DNA of 64,000 bases. Source: Marinobacter sp. ELB17 (lineage in GTDB: Bacteria > Pseudomonadota > Gammaproteobacteria > Pseudomonadales > Oleiphilaceae). Below, piece after piece: positions 1-10,528 of the stretch. The stretch covers positions 39,083 to 103,082 of the forward strand of contig NZ_AAXY01000012.1 of the NCBI RefSeq assembly GCF_000169375.1, written 5' to 3'. The position numbers were made by a program, and so were the translations under genes. How positions within the stretch are numbered: the stretch's first letter is position 1; each line of letters opens with the position of its first letter. The notes beneath the pieces are model-generated. The model searched no databases. It saw only the letters and a list, made by a program, of their open reading frames with translations, and was not told the DNA's origin.

Positions 1-33
1 TGTGTTCAGGTCTCTCCAAAAAGTGCGCCTGAA

Positions 34-1425
34 TCAGCTTCTGCGCGGCCGGCTATTGCCACTGCGGTTGCCACTGCTACGGTTACCGGTCGGGCGCGTG
101 CCCTGTGGCCGACGACCGCGTTTGCGGGCGATCGGGGCGTTGTCCATCGGCACCATCAAAGCTTCGTCCGGAACCTCGTTGGCAAGCTTCTGACCGATGT
201 ACTTTTCAATCGCCGGCAGGGCGAAGGAATCGTCTTCGCCGGCAAAGCTGATAGACACACCGGTGCTGCCGGCACGACCGGTACGACCGATACGGTGTAC
301 GTAATCTTCGGCGTTATCTGGCAGGTTATAGTTGAACACATGGGTTACGCCGTTAACGTGAATACCACGGCCTGCGACGTCTGTAGCCACCAGCACCTGA
401 ATGCTGCCGGCCTTGAACTGCTCAAGGGTTTTCAGGCGTTTGGCCTGGGCAATCTCGCCAGACATCAGCGAAACAGATACCCCCTGATTGCGCAGGTCTT
501 CTTCCAAATCACGGCACTGGTCACGGCGATTGGCGAACACCAGTGCCTTGTCCACTTCCGGGCGTTTCAGATAATTCACCAGCACCCTCAGTTTTTCATC
601 ATCGCCGACCAGGTACACGGTCTGTTCAACCCGCTCGGCGGTTTTCTGCTCCGGCTCAATTTCCACAAACTCGGCGCTTTGGGTCCACATAGATGCAAGA
701 TTCAGTACATCCTGGTTAAACGTCGCGCTGAACAACAGCGTTTGGCGATCTTCCTTTGGCGTACACTTGCGGATGATGCGTTTAACATCCGGAATGAAGC
801 CCATGTCGAGCATGCGGTCGGCTTCGTCAAGAATCAGAATATCGATTTGGTCGAGAAACACGTCCTGGGAGCCCAGAAAATCGATCAGCCGGCCTGGCGT
901 TGCCACCAGAATATCCACGACTTCGTTCTGTAACTGATCACGCTGCTTGTCGTAGTGCATACCGCCAACCACGGTCACGACTTTATGGCCGGTGTGGGCA
1001 CACAACTGCTCAGCGTCTTTGGCGATCTGCATCGCCAACTCGCGGGTGGGCGCCAGCGCCAGAACCCGCGGCTCCGAGGCAAAGCGTTTGCTGTCTTCAA
1101 TCGGGGTTTCCAGCATGGTCTGGATCGCGGTAATCAGAAATGCTGCGGTTTTACCGGTGCCGGTCTGGGCCTGGCCGATCAGGTCCTGGCAGGCCAGGGT
1201 CCAGGGCAGGGTTTCGGCCTGTATCGGGGTGCAGTATTCAAAGCCTATGGCGGCAATGGCCTGCTGCAGGCGATGATCCAGATTCAGATCGCTAAAACGC
1301 AAATCAGAGGTGTGGCTTCGATCAGTAGTAGGACTGTCAATAACGGGACTGTCACTAGCACTGGATATGTCGTTATCAACAGTAGACGTCGGGTTGCTGT
1401 CAGTAGGATTATTATCAATGGTCAT
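34..1425 (-). CDS. rhlB: DEAD-box ATP-dependent RNA helicase, RhlB-like
   Basis: A 463-residue DEAD-box helicase that uses ATP to unwind short RNA duplexes, probably in mRNA decay or ribosome assembly. Visible in order: an acidic Ser/Thr/Asp-rich leader (about 1-40), the Q motif around 61-69, Walker A AQTGTGKT at 86-93, PTRELA at 126-131, TPGR at 176-179, DEAD at 200-203, SAT at 233-235 and the HRIGRTGR motif near 380. The last 30 residues are a basic Arg/Gly/Asn tail typical of RNA-binding extensions. The ATG overlaps the stop of the upstream hydroxylase gene by 4 bases, so the two are co-transcribed. RhlB is preferred over RhlE or SrmB from the overall motif spacing and the epmC neighbour, but paralogues are hard to separate by eye. 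Confidence 0.9.
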   Translation of the reverse strand: MTIDNNPTDSNPTSTVDNDISSASDSPVIDSPTTDRSHTSDLRFSDLNLDHRLQQAIAAIGFEYCTPIQAETLPWTLACQDLIGQAQTGTGKTAAFLITAIQTMLETPIEDSKRFASEPRVLALAPTRELAMQIAKDAEQLCAHTGHKVVTVVGGMHYDKQRDQLQNEVVDILVATPGRLIDFLGSQDVFLDQIDILILDEADRMLDMGFIPDVKRIIRKCTPKEDRQTLLFSATFNQDVLNLASMWTQSAEFVEIEPEQKTAERVEQTVYLVGDDEKLRVLVNYLKRPEVDKALVFANRRDQCRDLEEDLRNQGVSVSLMSGEIAQAKRLKTLEQFKAGSIQVLVATDVAGRGIHVNGVTHVFNYNLPDNAEDYVHRIGRTGRAGSTGVSISFAGEDDSFALPAIEKYIGQKLANEVPDEALMVPMDNAPIARKRGRRPQGTRPTGNRSSGNRSGNSRPRRS

Positions 1426-2078
1426 ACAGTTTCGGTGTCCTTGGTATTCCGGGAGTCAGAACCGACAGCCGCCCATAATGGCGCAACTCGCCGTGCATCT
1501 TTTTGCAAGGCCTCTGTAAGCGAGCCCTCGGTTCCATAAAAACGCATTAGCGCGTGTAAAAAATCCGCTGCACGGCAGGGTATGCTGCTGTTGAAGCCGC
1601 TCAGGGGTATATTCTTAAATCCGCCCGCACCGGCATCAGAATCATCCTGTGCAAGATACGCTATCGCCTGGCAAGCAACCCGGCGGGCAAACAGTTGCGG
1701 GTCGGCCGCGCCCTGCCCCGCCAGGTTGTCAACGCTGATATGAAAGCGCCAGTCACAGGCCAAAGCAAACAGCCATTCCAAAGCCTGGGGTTTTACCTCA
1801 ACCTGTTCGAAAGCGCACTGCTGCACACGACTGCGACCGTCAGGGCAATACCAGTAGCCGTAATCTTGCAGTGTGCGGCGGTATTCACCGGCAATGCACC
1901 AATGACTGATTTCGTGCAAGGCGCTGGAAAAATAACCGTGGGCAAAGATCACCTGTGCCGGGCCTGGGCCAGCAGGCAAATACTCCGGTTCGTTGTCGCC
2001 ACGCACCAGAGTAGTCTGGCAAGGCTGACCGAACAAACCATTAAATAGCATGATAATATCGTTTGAGCAGTGCATCAT
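1422..2078 (-). CDS. epmC: Elongation factor P hydroxylase EpmC
   Basis: EpmC hydroxylates the beta-lysylated lysine of elongation factor P, the last step of that modification. The protein carries the family signature HEISHWCIAG, with the metal-binding HExxH-like histidines, followed by FGYWYCPDGR-like and VEVKPQALEWLF segments as in E. coli YfcM. The open frame reaches back to a TTG at 2111, but the homologous part begins at the twin ATG codons at 2078/2075, so that start is used. At about 218 residues it is somewhat longer than the E. coli protein (about 180). It overlaps rhlB downstream by 4 bases. The epmA and epmB genes are not in the window. Confidence 0.88.
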   Translation of the reverse strand: MMHCSNDIIMLFNGLFGQPCQTTLVRGDNEPEYLPAGPGPAQVIFAHGYFSSALHEISHWCIAGEYRRTLQDYGYWYCPDGRSRVQQCAFEQVEVKPQALEWLFALACDWRFHISVDNLAGQGAADPQLFARRVACQAIAYLAQDDSDAGAGGFKNIPLSGFNSSIPCRAADFLHALMRFYGTEGSLTEALQKDARRVAPLWAAVGSDSRNTKDTETV

Positions 2079-2224
2079 TGGGGAGCTATTGTGCGACTTT
2101 AACAGCCCCAATGCCAGCGTGATCTTGAGCCTGCGTCAAGGTGTAAAATGCTGCGTCGGCAAACACCAGGGGAACTTGGCGCAACATTTACCCTCTACAC
2201 CGCTGTTGGTTTCCACTCATTCGT

Positions 2225-4174
2225 TTGCAATTAAGGCTCAACATGACTGTTACTGCCACAGCCCGGCAACGCCCTCGGGCTTTTTGCCAGCTTAGCGCTC
2301 TTGTCGCATCGATGGTTTTTTTGCTGGCGCACAACACCGCGTTCGCGCAGCAGGATGCCACCTTCTCAAGCTGGTTTGGCGGCAATTCCGCTGGCCAAGG
2401 CGAATTTCTTCCTGTCGATCAGGCGTTGCCTTTTAGTTACCGCACCGACGGTGACGCGCTCATACTAGAATGGGACATTGCACCGGAACACTATCTTTAT
2501 AAAAGCCGAATTGTCGTAACCCCGGTCAGCGCGGGCATCAACCTCGGAGAGCTTGAGTTTGAACGCTCTGGCGTTATCACCAACGACGAGTTTTTTGGTG
2601 AGATGGCAGTGTTTTACGACCCTATCCAGGTTCGGCAACCCATCCGGCTGCCCGCCGGGGTCACCGAAGCCGAGCTTCAAGTCAGCTATCAAGGCTGCGC
2701 CAGTGCCGGTTTGTGCTACCCGCCGCAAACCCGCGACCTGCTGTTTTACGCCAACAGTAATGGCTTAAGCAGTGCTGCGCCCGGCGAGGCGATCAATTCC
2801 AATGCCACGTCTGACGCCAGCAACAGCCGCCCCAACCCGGCGGACGCTGTGTCCGATACTCGCAGCGCCAGTGGGCTTGCCGGCTTTATGAGCCAACAGC
2901 CAACCTGGTTGATCGTTGGCGTATTTTTCCTGCTGGGCCTGGGGCTGACTTTTACTCCCTGCGTGCTGCCCATGATACCCATTATTTCCTCACTGGTGTC
3001 TGGCCAGAATACCCGCTCCAGCGCCCATGCTCTGGCGCTTGCCTCTAGCTACGTGCTGGGCATGGCGCTGACCTACGCCGCAGCCGGCGTGGTAACCGGT
3101 TTGCTGGGGGCCAGCTTTAACCTGCAAGCACAACTCCAGTCGCCCGTGGTACTGGGCGTATTCGCCGCGCTGTTCACTGTGTTTGCGCTGGCCATGTTTG
3201 ACGTTTTTGAATTACAACTACCGGCGTTTATCCGCAACCCACTCAGCAATGCCAGCCAAAACCTGTCCGGTGGGCGCATAGCCAGCCTGTTTGGCATAGG
3301 CGCGCTGTCGGCGCTGGTGGTATCGCCTTGCGTGTCGGCGCCGCTGGCAGGCAGCCTGCTGTACATTTCTGCAACCCAGGACGCGGTCATCGGCGGTCTG
3401 GCACTGCTGGCCATGGGCCTGGGCATGGGCGTGCCGCTGATTGCTGTGGCGGTGGGTGGGCGCAAAATTCTGCCGACATCGGGTGCATGGATGACAACGG
3501 TCAAGCACGGTTACGGCATTATGCTGCTGGCCGTTGCTATCTGGCTGCTGGAACGGATGCTTGCGCCCGGGCTTACTCTGACTCTGTGGGGCTTGCTGAT
3601 TGCCTTGGTGGGCGTTCAACTGGGCGCCTTCGACGCCGCCAAAGCCGGCTGGCAGCGCACCCGGAAAGGGTTTGGACTAGTGGCCTTTGCTTGGGGTATG
3701 GCTCTGTTGGCAGGTGCACTGGCAGGTGCCAACGATCCGCTGCAGCCGCTGGCGCCGTTCACGGCTGGCAACCCGGGCAGCGGCGCCGGCAGTGCCGCCA
3801 GCCACGCCAACTTCCAGCGCACCAACGAACCGCAGCAGATACGCCAGCTTTTGCAACAAGCACAAGCCGCTGGCAAACCCGCGCTGCTGGATTTCTACGC
3901 CGACTGGTGCATTGCCTGTAAGGTTATGGAGCGCAATGTGTTCAGCGATGCCGAGGTCGTTCAAGCCCTGGCGCCTTACAGTCTGATACAGCTTGATATG
4001 ACGGCTAACACACTGCAGCAGCAGGCCCTACTTGACGAGCTAGGTCTTTTCGGGCCGCCGGGCATCCTGTTTTACAACGTTAGTGGTCAGGAAATCGGCC
4101 ACCAACGTATTCTGGGGGAGATGAACCGTGGCGAGTTTCTGCAGCACCTAAACGGCGTTGATACTCGCGGCTAA
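2225..4174 (+). CDS. dsbD: Thiol:disulfide interchange protein DsbD
   Basis: DsbD is an inner-membrane protein that carries electrons from cytoplasmic thioredoxin to periplasmic partners such as DsbC and the cytochrome c maturation proteins. All three redox modules are visible in 649 residues: an N-terminal alpha domain with the cysteine pair in YQGCASAGLCYPP, a multi-pass membrane beta domain with FTPCVLPM and SPCVSAPL cysteines, and a C-terminal thioredoxin-like gamma domain with WCIACK. A signal peptide ending near AFAQQ precedes the alpha domain. An alternative ATG at 2243 is equally plausible as the true start. Supply of reductant to cytochrome c maturation fits the c-type cytochromes of the nearby cco locus. 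Confidence 0.93.
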   Translation: MQLRLNMTVTATARQRPRAFCQLSALVASMVFLLAHNTAFAQQDATFSSWFGGNSAGQGEFLPVDQALPFSYRTDGDALILEWDIAPEHYLYKSRIVVTPVSAGINLGELEFERSGVITNDEFFGEMAVFYDPIQVRQPIRLPAGVTEAELQVSYQGCASAGLCYPPQTRDLLFYANSNGLSSAAPGEAINSNATSDASNSRPNPADAVSDTRSASGLAGFMSQQPTWLIVGVFFLLGLGLTFTPCVLPMIPIISSLVSGQNTRSSAHALALASSYVLGMALTYAAAGVVTGLLGASFNLQAQLQSPVVLGVFAALFTVFALAMFDVFELQLPAFIRNPLSNASQNLSGGRIASLFGIGALSALVVSPCVSAPLAGSLLYISATQDAVIGGLALLAMGLGMGVPLIAVAVGGRKILPTSGAWMTTVKHGYGIMLLAVAIWLLERMLAPGLTLTLWGLLIALVGVQLGAFDAAKAGWQRTRKGFGLVAFAWGMALLAGALAGANDPLQPLAPFTAGNPGSGAGSAASHANFQRTNEPQQIRQLLQQAQAAGKPALLDFYADWCIACKVMERNVFSDAEVVQALAPYSLIQLDMTANTLQQQALLDELGLFGPPGILFYNVSGQEIGHQRILGEMNRGEFLQHLNGVDTRG

Positions 4175-4186
4175 CAGTCTCAAACA

Positions 4187-4426
4187 TTAGCCGCCGCGGC
4201 GAATCATAAAATGGAACTCGCCATTGGGTTGGTCCTGAGCCAGAAGTTCGTGGCCGAGAAACTGACAAAATCGGGGAATGTCCCGCACAGTGGAAGGGTC
4301 GGTTGCCGTTACCCGAAGAATGCCGCCCGCCGGCACGTCCAAAATACGACTGTGCAGCATCATTACCGGTTCTGGGCAGTACAGGCCCCGGGCATCGAGT
4401 TCTGCATCAAATTCTGGATTTTCCAC
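4187..4426 (-). CDS. tusA: TusA-family sulfurtransferase
   Basis: A 79-residue TusA/SirA-like protein. It keeps the hallmark CPEP motif ([15 protein letters not shown], about residues 13-27), whose cysteine carries persulfide sulfur for tRNA 2-thiouridine synthesis or other sulfur relays. The rest follows the compact beta-alpha-beta-alpha fold, with the [16 protein letters not shown] stretch typical of the family. The gene converges on dsbD, 12 bases from its stop. The symbol assumes the tRNA-thiolation branch; a general sulfur carrier of the same fold is possible. Confidence 0.88.
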   Translation of the reverse strand: MENPEFDAELDARGLYCPEPVMMLHSRILDVPAGGILRVTATDPSTVRDIPRFCQFLGHELLAQDQPNGEFHFMIRRGG

Positions 4427-4523
4427 GGCTTAGCTCCTGAGAATGGGTCGATTCTACCTGTAAATCTGTTAACTTACTGTTTATTGGACACCAGAATTCG
4501 AACCACAACAACCGAGGCACGCC

Positions 4524-4814
4524 ATGATCCGAGTATTAATTGAACGGCATATTGCCGAATCCCTGGAAGTCGCTTACGAAACCCGCTCGCGCAAGGTTTT
4601 GCAAAACGCGGTTGCTGCCCCAGGCTTTATATCCGGTGAAGCCCTGAGCAATCGAAACGATCCAAACAACCGCTTTATACTTTCGAATTGGCGCTCGGTC
4701 AGTCACTGGGACCGATGGTACCGATCTAAAGAGCGCAAAGAGCTGATGGCAGAACTGATACCGATGATGGATCGCGAGGAAATAATAACCATACTCGAGC
4801 AGGGCGGATCCTAA
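4524..4814 (+). CDS. Antibiotic biosynthesis monooxygenase (ABM) domain protein
   Basis: A 96-residue single-domain protein of the ABM ferredoxin-like fold. It begins directly with the strand MIRVLIERHI, has the AAPGFISGEAL segment and the SNWRSVSHWDRWYRSKERKEL helix that mark the dimeric alpha/beta barrel family. Family members include small haem-degrading or quinone monooxygenases, but many have no assigned substrate. No catalytic residue can be assigned here. The gene stands alone between tusA and a convergent hydrolase gene, so context does not indicate a substrate. Confidence 0.75.
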   Translation: MIRVLIERHIAESLEVAYETRSRKVLQNAVAAPGFISGEALSNRNDPNNRFILSNWRSVSHWDRWYRSKERKELMAELIPMMDREEIITILEQGGS

Positions 4815-4828
4815 TTACCCAGTAAGAG

Positions 4829-5539
4829 TCAGCGTTCAGCGATGATTCTGTTTGCGAATTGCCGAGTCAATTGCGCCGCCTGGCGAATTAAATCGTTTTG
4901 GGTTTCTGGCTGGCGCGCGAAGGGCTGGAAGTCATGATTGCCACCCTCCAGCCAACGCAACTCGCAGTTGGCCAGAGCGGCGCTTTGAGTTACAAGCTCT
5001 GCCGGTTTGCCAAACGGGTCGCGAGTACCCTGAACAATCAGCAGCGGGCAGGTAATGTGCGCCAAGTGCTCAGTGCGCCAGCGGTCGAGCTTGCCCGGCG
5101 GATGAAATGGATAGCCGTAACAGACCACCGCATCCATCAAGTTGCTCGTTAAAAGGTTGCTATTAAAACTCGGGTCAGAACTTTCCCGTATATTGGCAGG
5201 TTGAGCCAGTAAGCTGGCCATACGCCCGCCCATGGATTTCCCACCCGCCATCACAAAGCAATCAGGCGGCAGCTCGTCTTTTGCACGCTTAAGCGCCTGA
5301 GCGAAGCTGTCCAGCAAGCCCGGTTGCCGACCGGGCGGGCGTTTACGTCCGTCAAAGCGGCGCTGTTGCATGTAGGGAAATTCGAATCTAACGCTAGATA
5401 TACCTACGCCATCCAACGCCATAACCAGTTGCTCCATATAGTGAGAATCCGCCGGTGCTCCGGCACCGTGAGCAATCACCATAGCGATCTTGGGAGCATC
5501 GTAGAAATCAGCGCTGGGCAACCATGTAGTTTTGTTCAT
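4829..5539 (-). CDS. Alpha/beta hydrolase, KANL3/Tex30-like
   Basis: A 236-residue alpha/beta hydrolase of the small KANL3/Tex30 (dienelactone-hydrolase-like) group. It has the HGAGAPADSHYMEQL oxyanion region, a GKSMGG nucleophile elbow around residue 105, an aspartate in VQGTRDPFG and a catalytic histidine in GGNHDF near the C-terminus, so the triad is complete. There is no signal peptide; it should be cytoplasmic. The physiological substrate of this family is not known to me. It converges with the ABM gene and diverges from ccoN. Confidence 0.8.
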   Translation of the reverse strand: MNKTTWLPSADFYDAPKIAMVIAHGAGAPADSHYMEQLVMALDGVGISSVRFEFPYMQQRRFDGRKRPPGRQPGLLDSFAQALKRAKDELPPDCFVMAGGKSMGGRMASLLAQPANIRESSDPSFNSNLLTSNLMDAVVCYGYPFHPPGKLDRWRTEHLAHITCPLLIVQGTRDPFGKPAELVTQSAALANCELRWLEGGNHDFQPFARQPETQNDLIRQAAQLTRQFANRIIAER

Positions 5540-5667
5540 GTTTCTCTCCGAAGAAACGCTTTAAGGGGGCACAAACACAATGCGGAATTAGTCAATCCTG
5601 ATTACCACGTAATTACTTAACTCCTTGCCGCGTATCCATTTCCGCTACTTTTAGTGCATGCCAGGAG

Positions 5668-5716
5668 TTGACCTGAATCATTGCAAAGGCCTAATGCTTT
5701 CCTCATAATTACGTCC
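5668..5716 (+). promoter_or_regulatory. FNR/Anr box and class II promoter of ccoNOQP
   Basis: TTGACCTGAATCAT at 5668-5681 matches the FNR/Anr consensus TTGAT-N4-ATCAA at 8 of 10 fixed positions. A CATAAT -10 element lies at 5704-5709. Taking transcription start about 7 bases later (5716), the box centre falls at -41.5, exactly where FNR-type activators bind at class II promoters. This implies oxygen-limited induction of the oxidase, which is known for cbb3 operons in related bacteria. The start site is inferred. Confidence 0.72.
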
Positions 5717-5749
5717 GCATAAACCCCTTTTCAACCCAATGGTAAGGCT

Positions 5750-7180
<1,431 letters not shown>

Positions 7181-7194
7181 CGGAGAGATATTAG

Positions 7195-7803
7195 ATGAAA
7201 CATGAAATAGTTGAAAAAAACCTTGGCCTGATGATTGTCTTGATCATGCTGACCATCAGTGGTGGCTTTCTGGCCGAAGTGGTTCCGTTGTTTTTCCTGA
7301 AGAGCGTTAACGAACCCATCGATGGCCTTGAACCTCTGTCAGCGCTGGAACTGGAAGGTCGTGACATCTACATTCGCGAAGGTTGTCATGTATGCCACAC
7401 CCAACAGATCCGCCCGTTCCGTGCGGAAACAGAGCGCTATGGCCACTACTCCGTTGCGGGCGAGTTCGTTTACGACCGTCCGTTCCTGTGGGGTTCCAAA
7501 CGTACCGGTCCTGACCTGGCCCGCGTTGGCGGTCGTTATTCCGATGCCTGGCAGCGCCAGCACCTGTATAACCCGCGCAGTGTGGTTCCTGAATCTAACA
7601 TGCCAGCATTCCCTTGGCTGTTCGAAGATCTTGTCAATCACAACGGTACCGCAGCCAAGCTGACGGGGCTGCAAACCTTGGGTGTTCCCTACACTGACGA
7701 GCAAATCGCATACGCTGCCGCCTCAGTAGAGGGCAAGTTTGAAATCGAAGCTTTGCTTGCATACCTTCAGCAGCTTGGCACCGTTCTTCCAAACAAACGG
7801 TGA
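7195..7803 (+). CDS. ccoO: cbb3-type cytochrome c oxidase subunit II
   Basis: Membrane-anchored monohaem cytochrome c subunit that passes electrons toward CcoN. An N-terminal transmembrane helix (about residues 11-35) is followed by the haem site CHVCH at 64-68 in [15 protein letters not shown], and the distal methionine is likely in [13 protein letters not shown]. The 202-residue length is normal. The ATG follows a GGAGAG ribosome site. The operon continues with only 4 bases to ccoQ. Confidence 0.97.
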   Translation: MKHEIVEKNLGLMIVLIMLTISGGFLAEVVPLFFLKSVNEPIDGLEPLSALELEGRDIYIREGCHVCHTQQIRPFRAETERYGHYSVAGEFVYDRPFLWGSKRTGPDLARVGGRYSDAWQRQHLYNPRSVVPESNMPAFPWLFEDLVNHNGTAAKLTGLQTLGVPYTDEQIAYAAASVEGKFEIEALLAYLQQLGTVLPNKR

Positions 7804-7807
7804 TCTA

Positions 7808-7993
7808 ATGGACATTAACGAGTTACGCGGCATTCATACCCTTATCATAATGGCGATGTTTATCGGCATTATCTGGTGGGCGTACAGCGCCCACCGCAAG
7901 AAGGCGAACGAAGAAGCATCGCACCTTCCGTTTGATGACGACGAGATCGAACAGCGTACTCTTGAACGGGAAAAAACGGAGAAAAAACAATGA
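7808..7993 (+). CDS. ccoQ: cbb3-type cytochrome c oxidase subunit CcoQ
   Basis: A 61-residue small subunit that stabilises the cbb3 complex. It has one transmembrane helix (HTLIIMAMFIGIIWWAYSA) and then a charged cytoplasmic tail ending in lysines, as in CcoQ/FixQ. The start is the ATG at 7808, four bases after the ccoO stop; the same frame stays open upstream inside ccoO, but that part is not CcoQ. Its stop overlaps the ccoP start as ATGA. Confidence 0.93.
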   Translation: MDINELRGIHTLIIMAMFIGIIWWAYSAHRKKANEEASHLPFDDDEIEQRTLEREKTEKKQ

Positions 7994-8880
7994 GTACCTT
8001 TTGGAGCATTTGGGTCACTGTGATTGTGCTCGGTACTATTTTCGGTTGTACCTGGTTGCTGCTTTCGACTCGCAAAAGCCAGACCTCCGATGTGGAAACC
8101 GACCGTACTATGGGTCATTCCTTCGATGGCATCGAAGAATATGACAATCCGCTGCCGAAGTGGTGGTTCTATCTGTTCATGTCCACCATTGTGTTCGCGC
8201 TGGGCTATCTGGCGCTCTATCCCGGCCTCGGTAACTACAAGGGCCTGCTGGGCTGGACGTCTGTCAACCAGTGGGAAGCAGAAGTTGCCGAAGCCGATGC
8301 ACTTTACGGCCCGATCTACGCACAGTATGGCAAAACAGCGGTACCCGAGCTGGCCAAGGTAGGCGATGCCATGAAGCTTGGCCAACGTCTGTTCGCCAAC
8401 AATTGCGCAGTGTGCCACGGTTCTGCGGCGCGCGGCCAAGTGGGTTTCCCTAACCTGACCGACACTGACTGGCTGTACGGTGGTTCACCGGAAGCCATTC
8501 TGTATACCCTGAACAACGGCCGCATGGGCGCTATGCCGGCCAAAGGCGTGATGCCCAACATGACCGACACCCAGGTCGATCAGGTGGTCAACTACGTGTT
8601 GAGCTTCAGTGACCGTGCCAAAGATCCAGCATCTGTTGAAGCTGGCAAGGCGGTGTTCATGCAGGCCTGCACGGCGTGTCACGGTGTCGACGGTAAGGGT
8701 ATGCAAGCCCTGGGCGCGCCCAACCTGACTGACAACGTGTGGCTGTACGGCTCTACCTTCGACTGGATCCGTCAAACGGTCATCCACGGTCGGCAGAACC
8801 AAATGCCCTCGCAGAGTGGTCGTTTATCTCAAGATCAGATTCAGATACTCGCCGCCTACGTTTACAGCATGTCCAACTGA
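7990..8880 (+). CDS. ccoP: cbb3-type cytochrome c oxidase subunit III
   Basis: Dihaem cytochrome c subunit that accepts electrons from soluble cytochromes. Two transmembrane helices (about 5-27 and 58-78) flank a cytoplasmic loop with the conserved NPLPKWW motif. The two haem c sites are CAVCH at 139-143 and CTACH at 227-231, each followed by a methionine-bearing segment (GAMPAKG, QMPSQSG). Length of 296 residues is normal. The frame starts in the stop of ccoQ, so translation is coupled. Confidence 0.97.
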   Translation: MSTFWSIWVTVIVLGTIFGCTWLLLSTRKSQTSDVETDRTMGHSFDGIEEYDNPLPKWWFYLFMSTIVFALGYLALYPGLGNYKGLLGWTSVNQWEAEVAEADALYGPIYAQYGKTAVPELAKVGDAMKLGQRLFANNCAVCHGSAARGQVGFPNLTDTDWLYGGSPEAILYTLNNGRMGAMPAKGVMPNMTDTQVDQVVNYVLSFSDRAKDPASVEAGKAVFMQACTACHGVDGKGMQALGAPNLTDNVWLYGSTFDWIRQTVIHGRQNQMPSQSGRLSQDQIQILAAYVYSMSN

Positions 8881-8884
8881 ACAA

Positions 8885-8915
8885 ACCGGCCGGAGTTCGC
8901 TCCGGCCGGTCCTTT
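8885..8915 (+). terminator. Terminator hairpin after ccoP
   Basis: Perfect 10-bp arms (ACCGGCCGGA and its complement) around a GTTCGC loop, followed by CCTTTC. The T-tract is weak, so this may attenuate rather than fully end transcription before ccoG. Confidence 0.6.
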
Positions 8916-8973
8916 CAACTCTGTGTCTGCCGCTGGTGGGCACAGACTTAAAATGATCAAACAGGTGATCCAC

Positions 8974-8987
8974 CTGAGACAAATCAA
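8974..8987 (+). promoter_or_regulatory. Possible weak FNR/Anr site upstream of ccoG
   Basis: CTGAGACAAATCAA has a perfect right half (ATCAA) and 3 of 5 bases in the left half of the FNR consensus. It sits 60 bases before the ccoG start. No clear -10 element goes with it, so the call is tentative. Confidence 0.3.
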
Positions 8988-9046
8988 ACATTCACTTCCA
9001 GGACTCCTCGCGCCCTGCCCCCCGTTTACCTTCATCGGAGAAATCG

Positions 9047-10474
9047 ATGAGCATCAAGATTCCGGTACAACAAATTGACCCGACCAACGAGCCTTCCGAC
9101 AAGAAAGGGTCTAAATCTGTTGACCTTTACGCAAGTCGCAACAAGATTTATGTCAAAGAAATAAAGGGCTTTTTCCAGCGTATCCGCACATTCAGCCTGC
9201 TGGCGTTGATGGGTATGTATTTTTTGTTCGCCTGGCTGACGCTGAACGGCGAGCCGTTGATTCACTTTGATCTGCCAGCCCGCGAATTCCACATGTACGG
9301 TGCTACCTTCTTCCCGAAAGACTTCTTTCTACTGTCAGGCATGTTGATTATCAGTGCTTTCGGTCTGTTTTTTATCACTACCCTTTTAGGTCGCGTATGG
9401 TGCGGTTACACCTGCCCGCAAACGGTATGGACCTTCATCTTCATGTGGGTGGAAGAACGCATCGAGGGTGGCCGCAACAAGCGTATGAAGCTCGACAAAG
9501 CGCCCAATTCCCCCTCAAAAGTCGCCAAGAAAACCGCCAAACATGTCATTTGGCTGCTAATTGCGCTGGCAACGGGTTTGACCTTCGTTGGCTATTTTTA
9601 TCCAATTCGTGAACTGGTTGTCGATCTTTTTACCCTGCAGGCCAATGGCTGGGCCTACTTCTGGGTGGCGTTTTTCACTGTCGCCACTTACTTGAATGCC
9701 GGCTGGATGCGCGAGCAGGTATGCCTGTATATGTGCCCGTACGCCCGCTTCCAATCGGTTATGTTTGACCCCAACACCCGTATTGTGTCCTACGACCCTA
9801 ATCGTGGCGAACCTCGTGGCGGCCGCAAGAAAGAAGCTAAACCCGATGAAGTCGGCCTGGGTGACTGCATCGACTGCGGCCAGTGCGTTCAGGTGTGCCC
9901 GACCGGTATCGACATTCGTGACGGCCTGCAGTACGAGTGTATCGGCTGCGCCTTATGCATCGATGCCTGCGACGACATCATGGACAAGATGAATTATCCG
10001 CGCGGTTTGATTCGCTACACCACCGAAAACGAGTTGGAAGGAAAAACCTCCAAGCTACTTCGCCCGCGCACCTTCGGTTACGGTTTTATGCTAGCACTAA
10101 TGATTTGCGCTATGGGATACACGGTAGCCACCCGGGTTCCAGCGCAATTAGATGTGCTGCGCGATCGTGGCGCACTGTTCAGTTTTAACGGCCAGGGCCG
10201 TATCGAAAATTCCTACACCCTGAAGCTGGCCAATATGTCTGAAGCAACGCAAACCTACACCCTGAGCGTAAGTGGCATGGACGACATCCAGATTCTGACG
10301 CCGATCCAGATCACCGTTACAAGCGGCGAAAAATACTCGCTGCCGACCGTGGTGGACGTTCCGCCGGAATCCATTAGCCAGAGCAACAACGATATTGTCT
10401 TCACGGCCGTTTCTGATGACGAAATTGTTCTGACGCTTGAAACTGAAAGCCGATTTGTCGGTCCAACGCGCTAA
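9047..10474 (+). CDS. ccoG: Cytochrome c oxidase accessory protein CcoG (RdxA/FixG)
   Basis: A 475-residue membrane iron-sulfur protein needed for cbb3 assembly; in studied bacteria it reduces copper(II) for delivery to CuB. Several transmembrane helices come first, then two ferredoxin-type [4Fe-4S] motifs, CIDCGQCVQVCPTG and CIGCALCIDACD (about 268-305), a further helix and a C-terminal immunoglobulin-like FixG domain. An early CGYTCPQTVW segment holds another conserved cysteine pair. It starts the ccoG-fixH-ccoI-ccoS assembly operon, 166 bases after ccoP. Confidence 0.96.
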   Translation: MSIKIPVQQIDPTNEPSDKKGSKSVDLYASRNKIYVKEIKGFFQRIRTFSLLALMGMYFLFAWLTLNGEPLIHFDLPAREFHMYGATFFPKDFFLLSGMLIISAFGLFFITTLLGRVWCGYTCPQTVWTFIFMWVEERIEGGRNKRMKLDKAPNSPSKVAKKTAKHVIWLLIALATGLTFVGYFYPIRELVVDLFTLQANGWAYFWVAFFTVATYLNAGWMREQVCLYMCPYARFQSVMFDPNTRIVSYDPNRGEPRGGRKKEAKPDEVGLGDCIDCGQCVQVCPTGIDIRDGLQYECIGCALCIDACDDIMDKMNYPRGLIRYTTENELEGKTSKLLRPRTFGYGFMLALMICAMGYTVATRVPAQLDVLRDRGALFSFNGQGRIENSYTLKLANMSEATQTYTLSVSGMDDIQILTPIQITVTSGEKYSLPTVVDVPPESISQSNNDIVFTAVSDDEIVLTLETESRFVGPTR

Positions 10475-10528
10475 CGGCGGTTGAGCCACAACGCACCGCG
10501 TTTGAATTTAAAACCGAGACGTAACTAT

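Noticed and set aside
295..933. 212-codon open frame on the plus strand
   Set aside because: It lies opposite rhlB, has no family features and no ribosome site; it is a shadow of the helicase gene.
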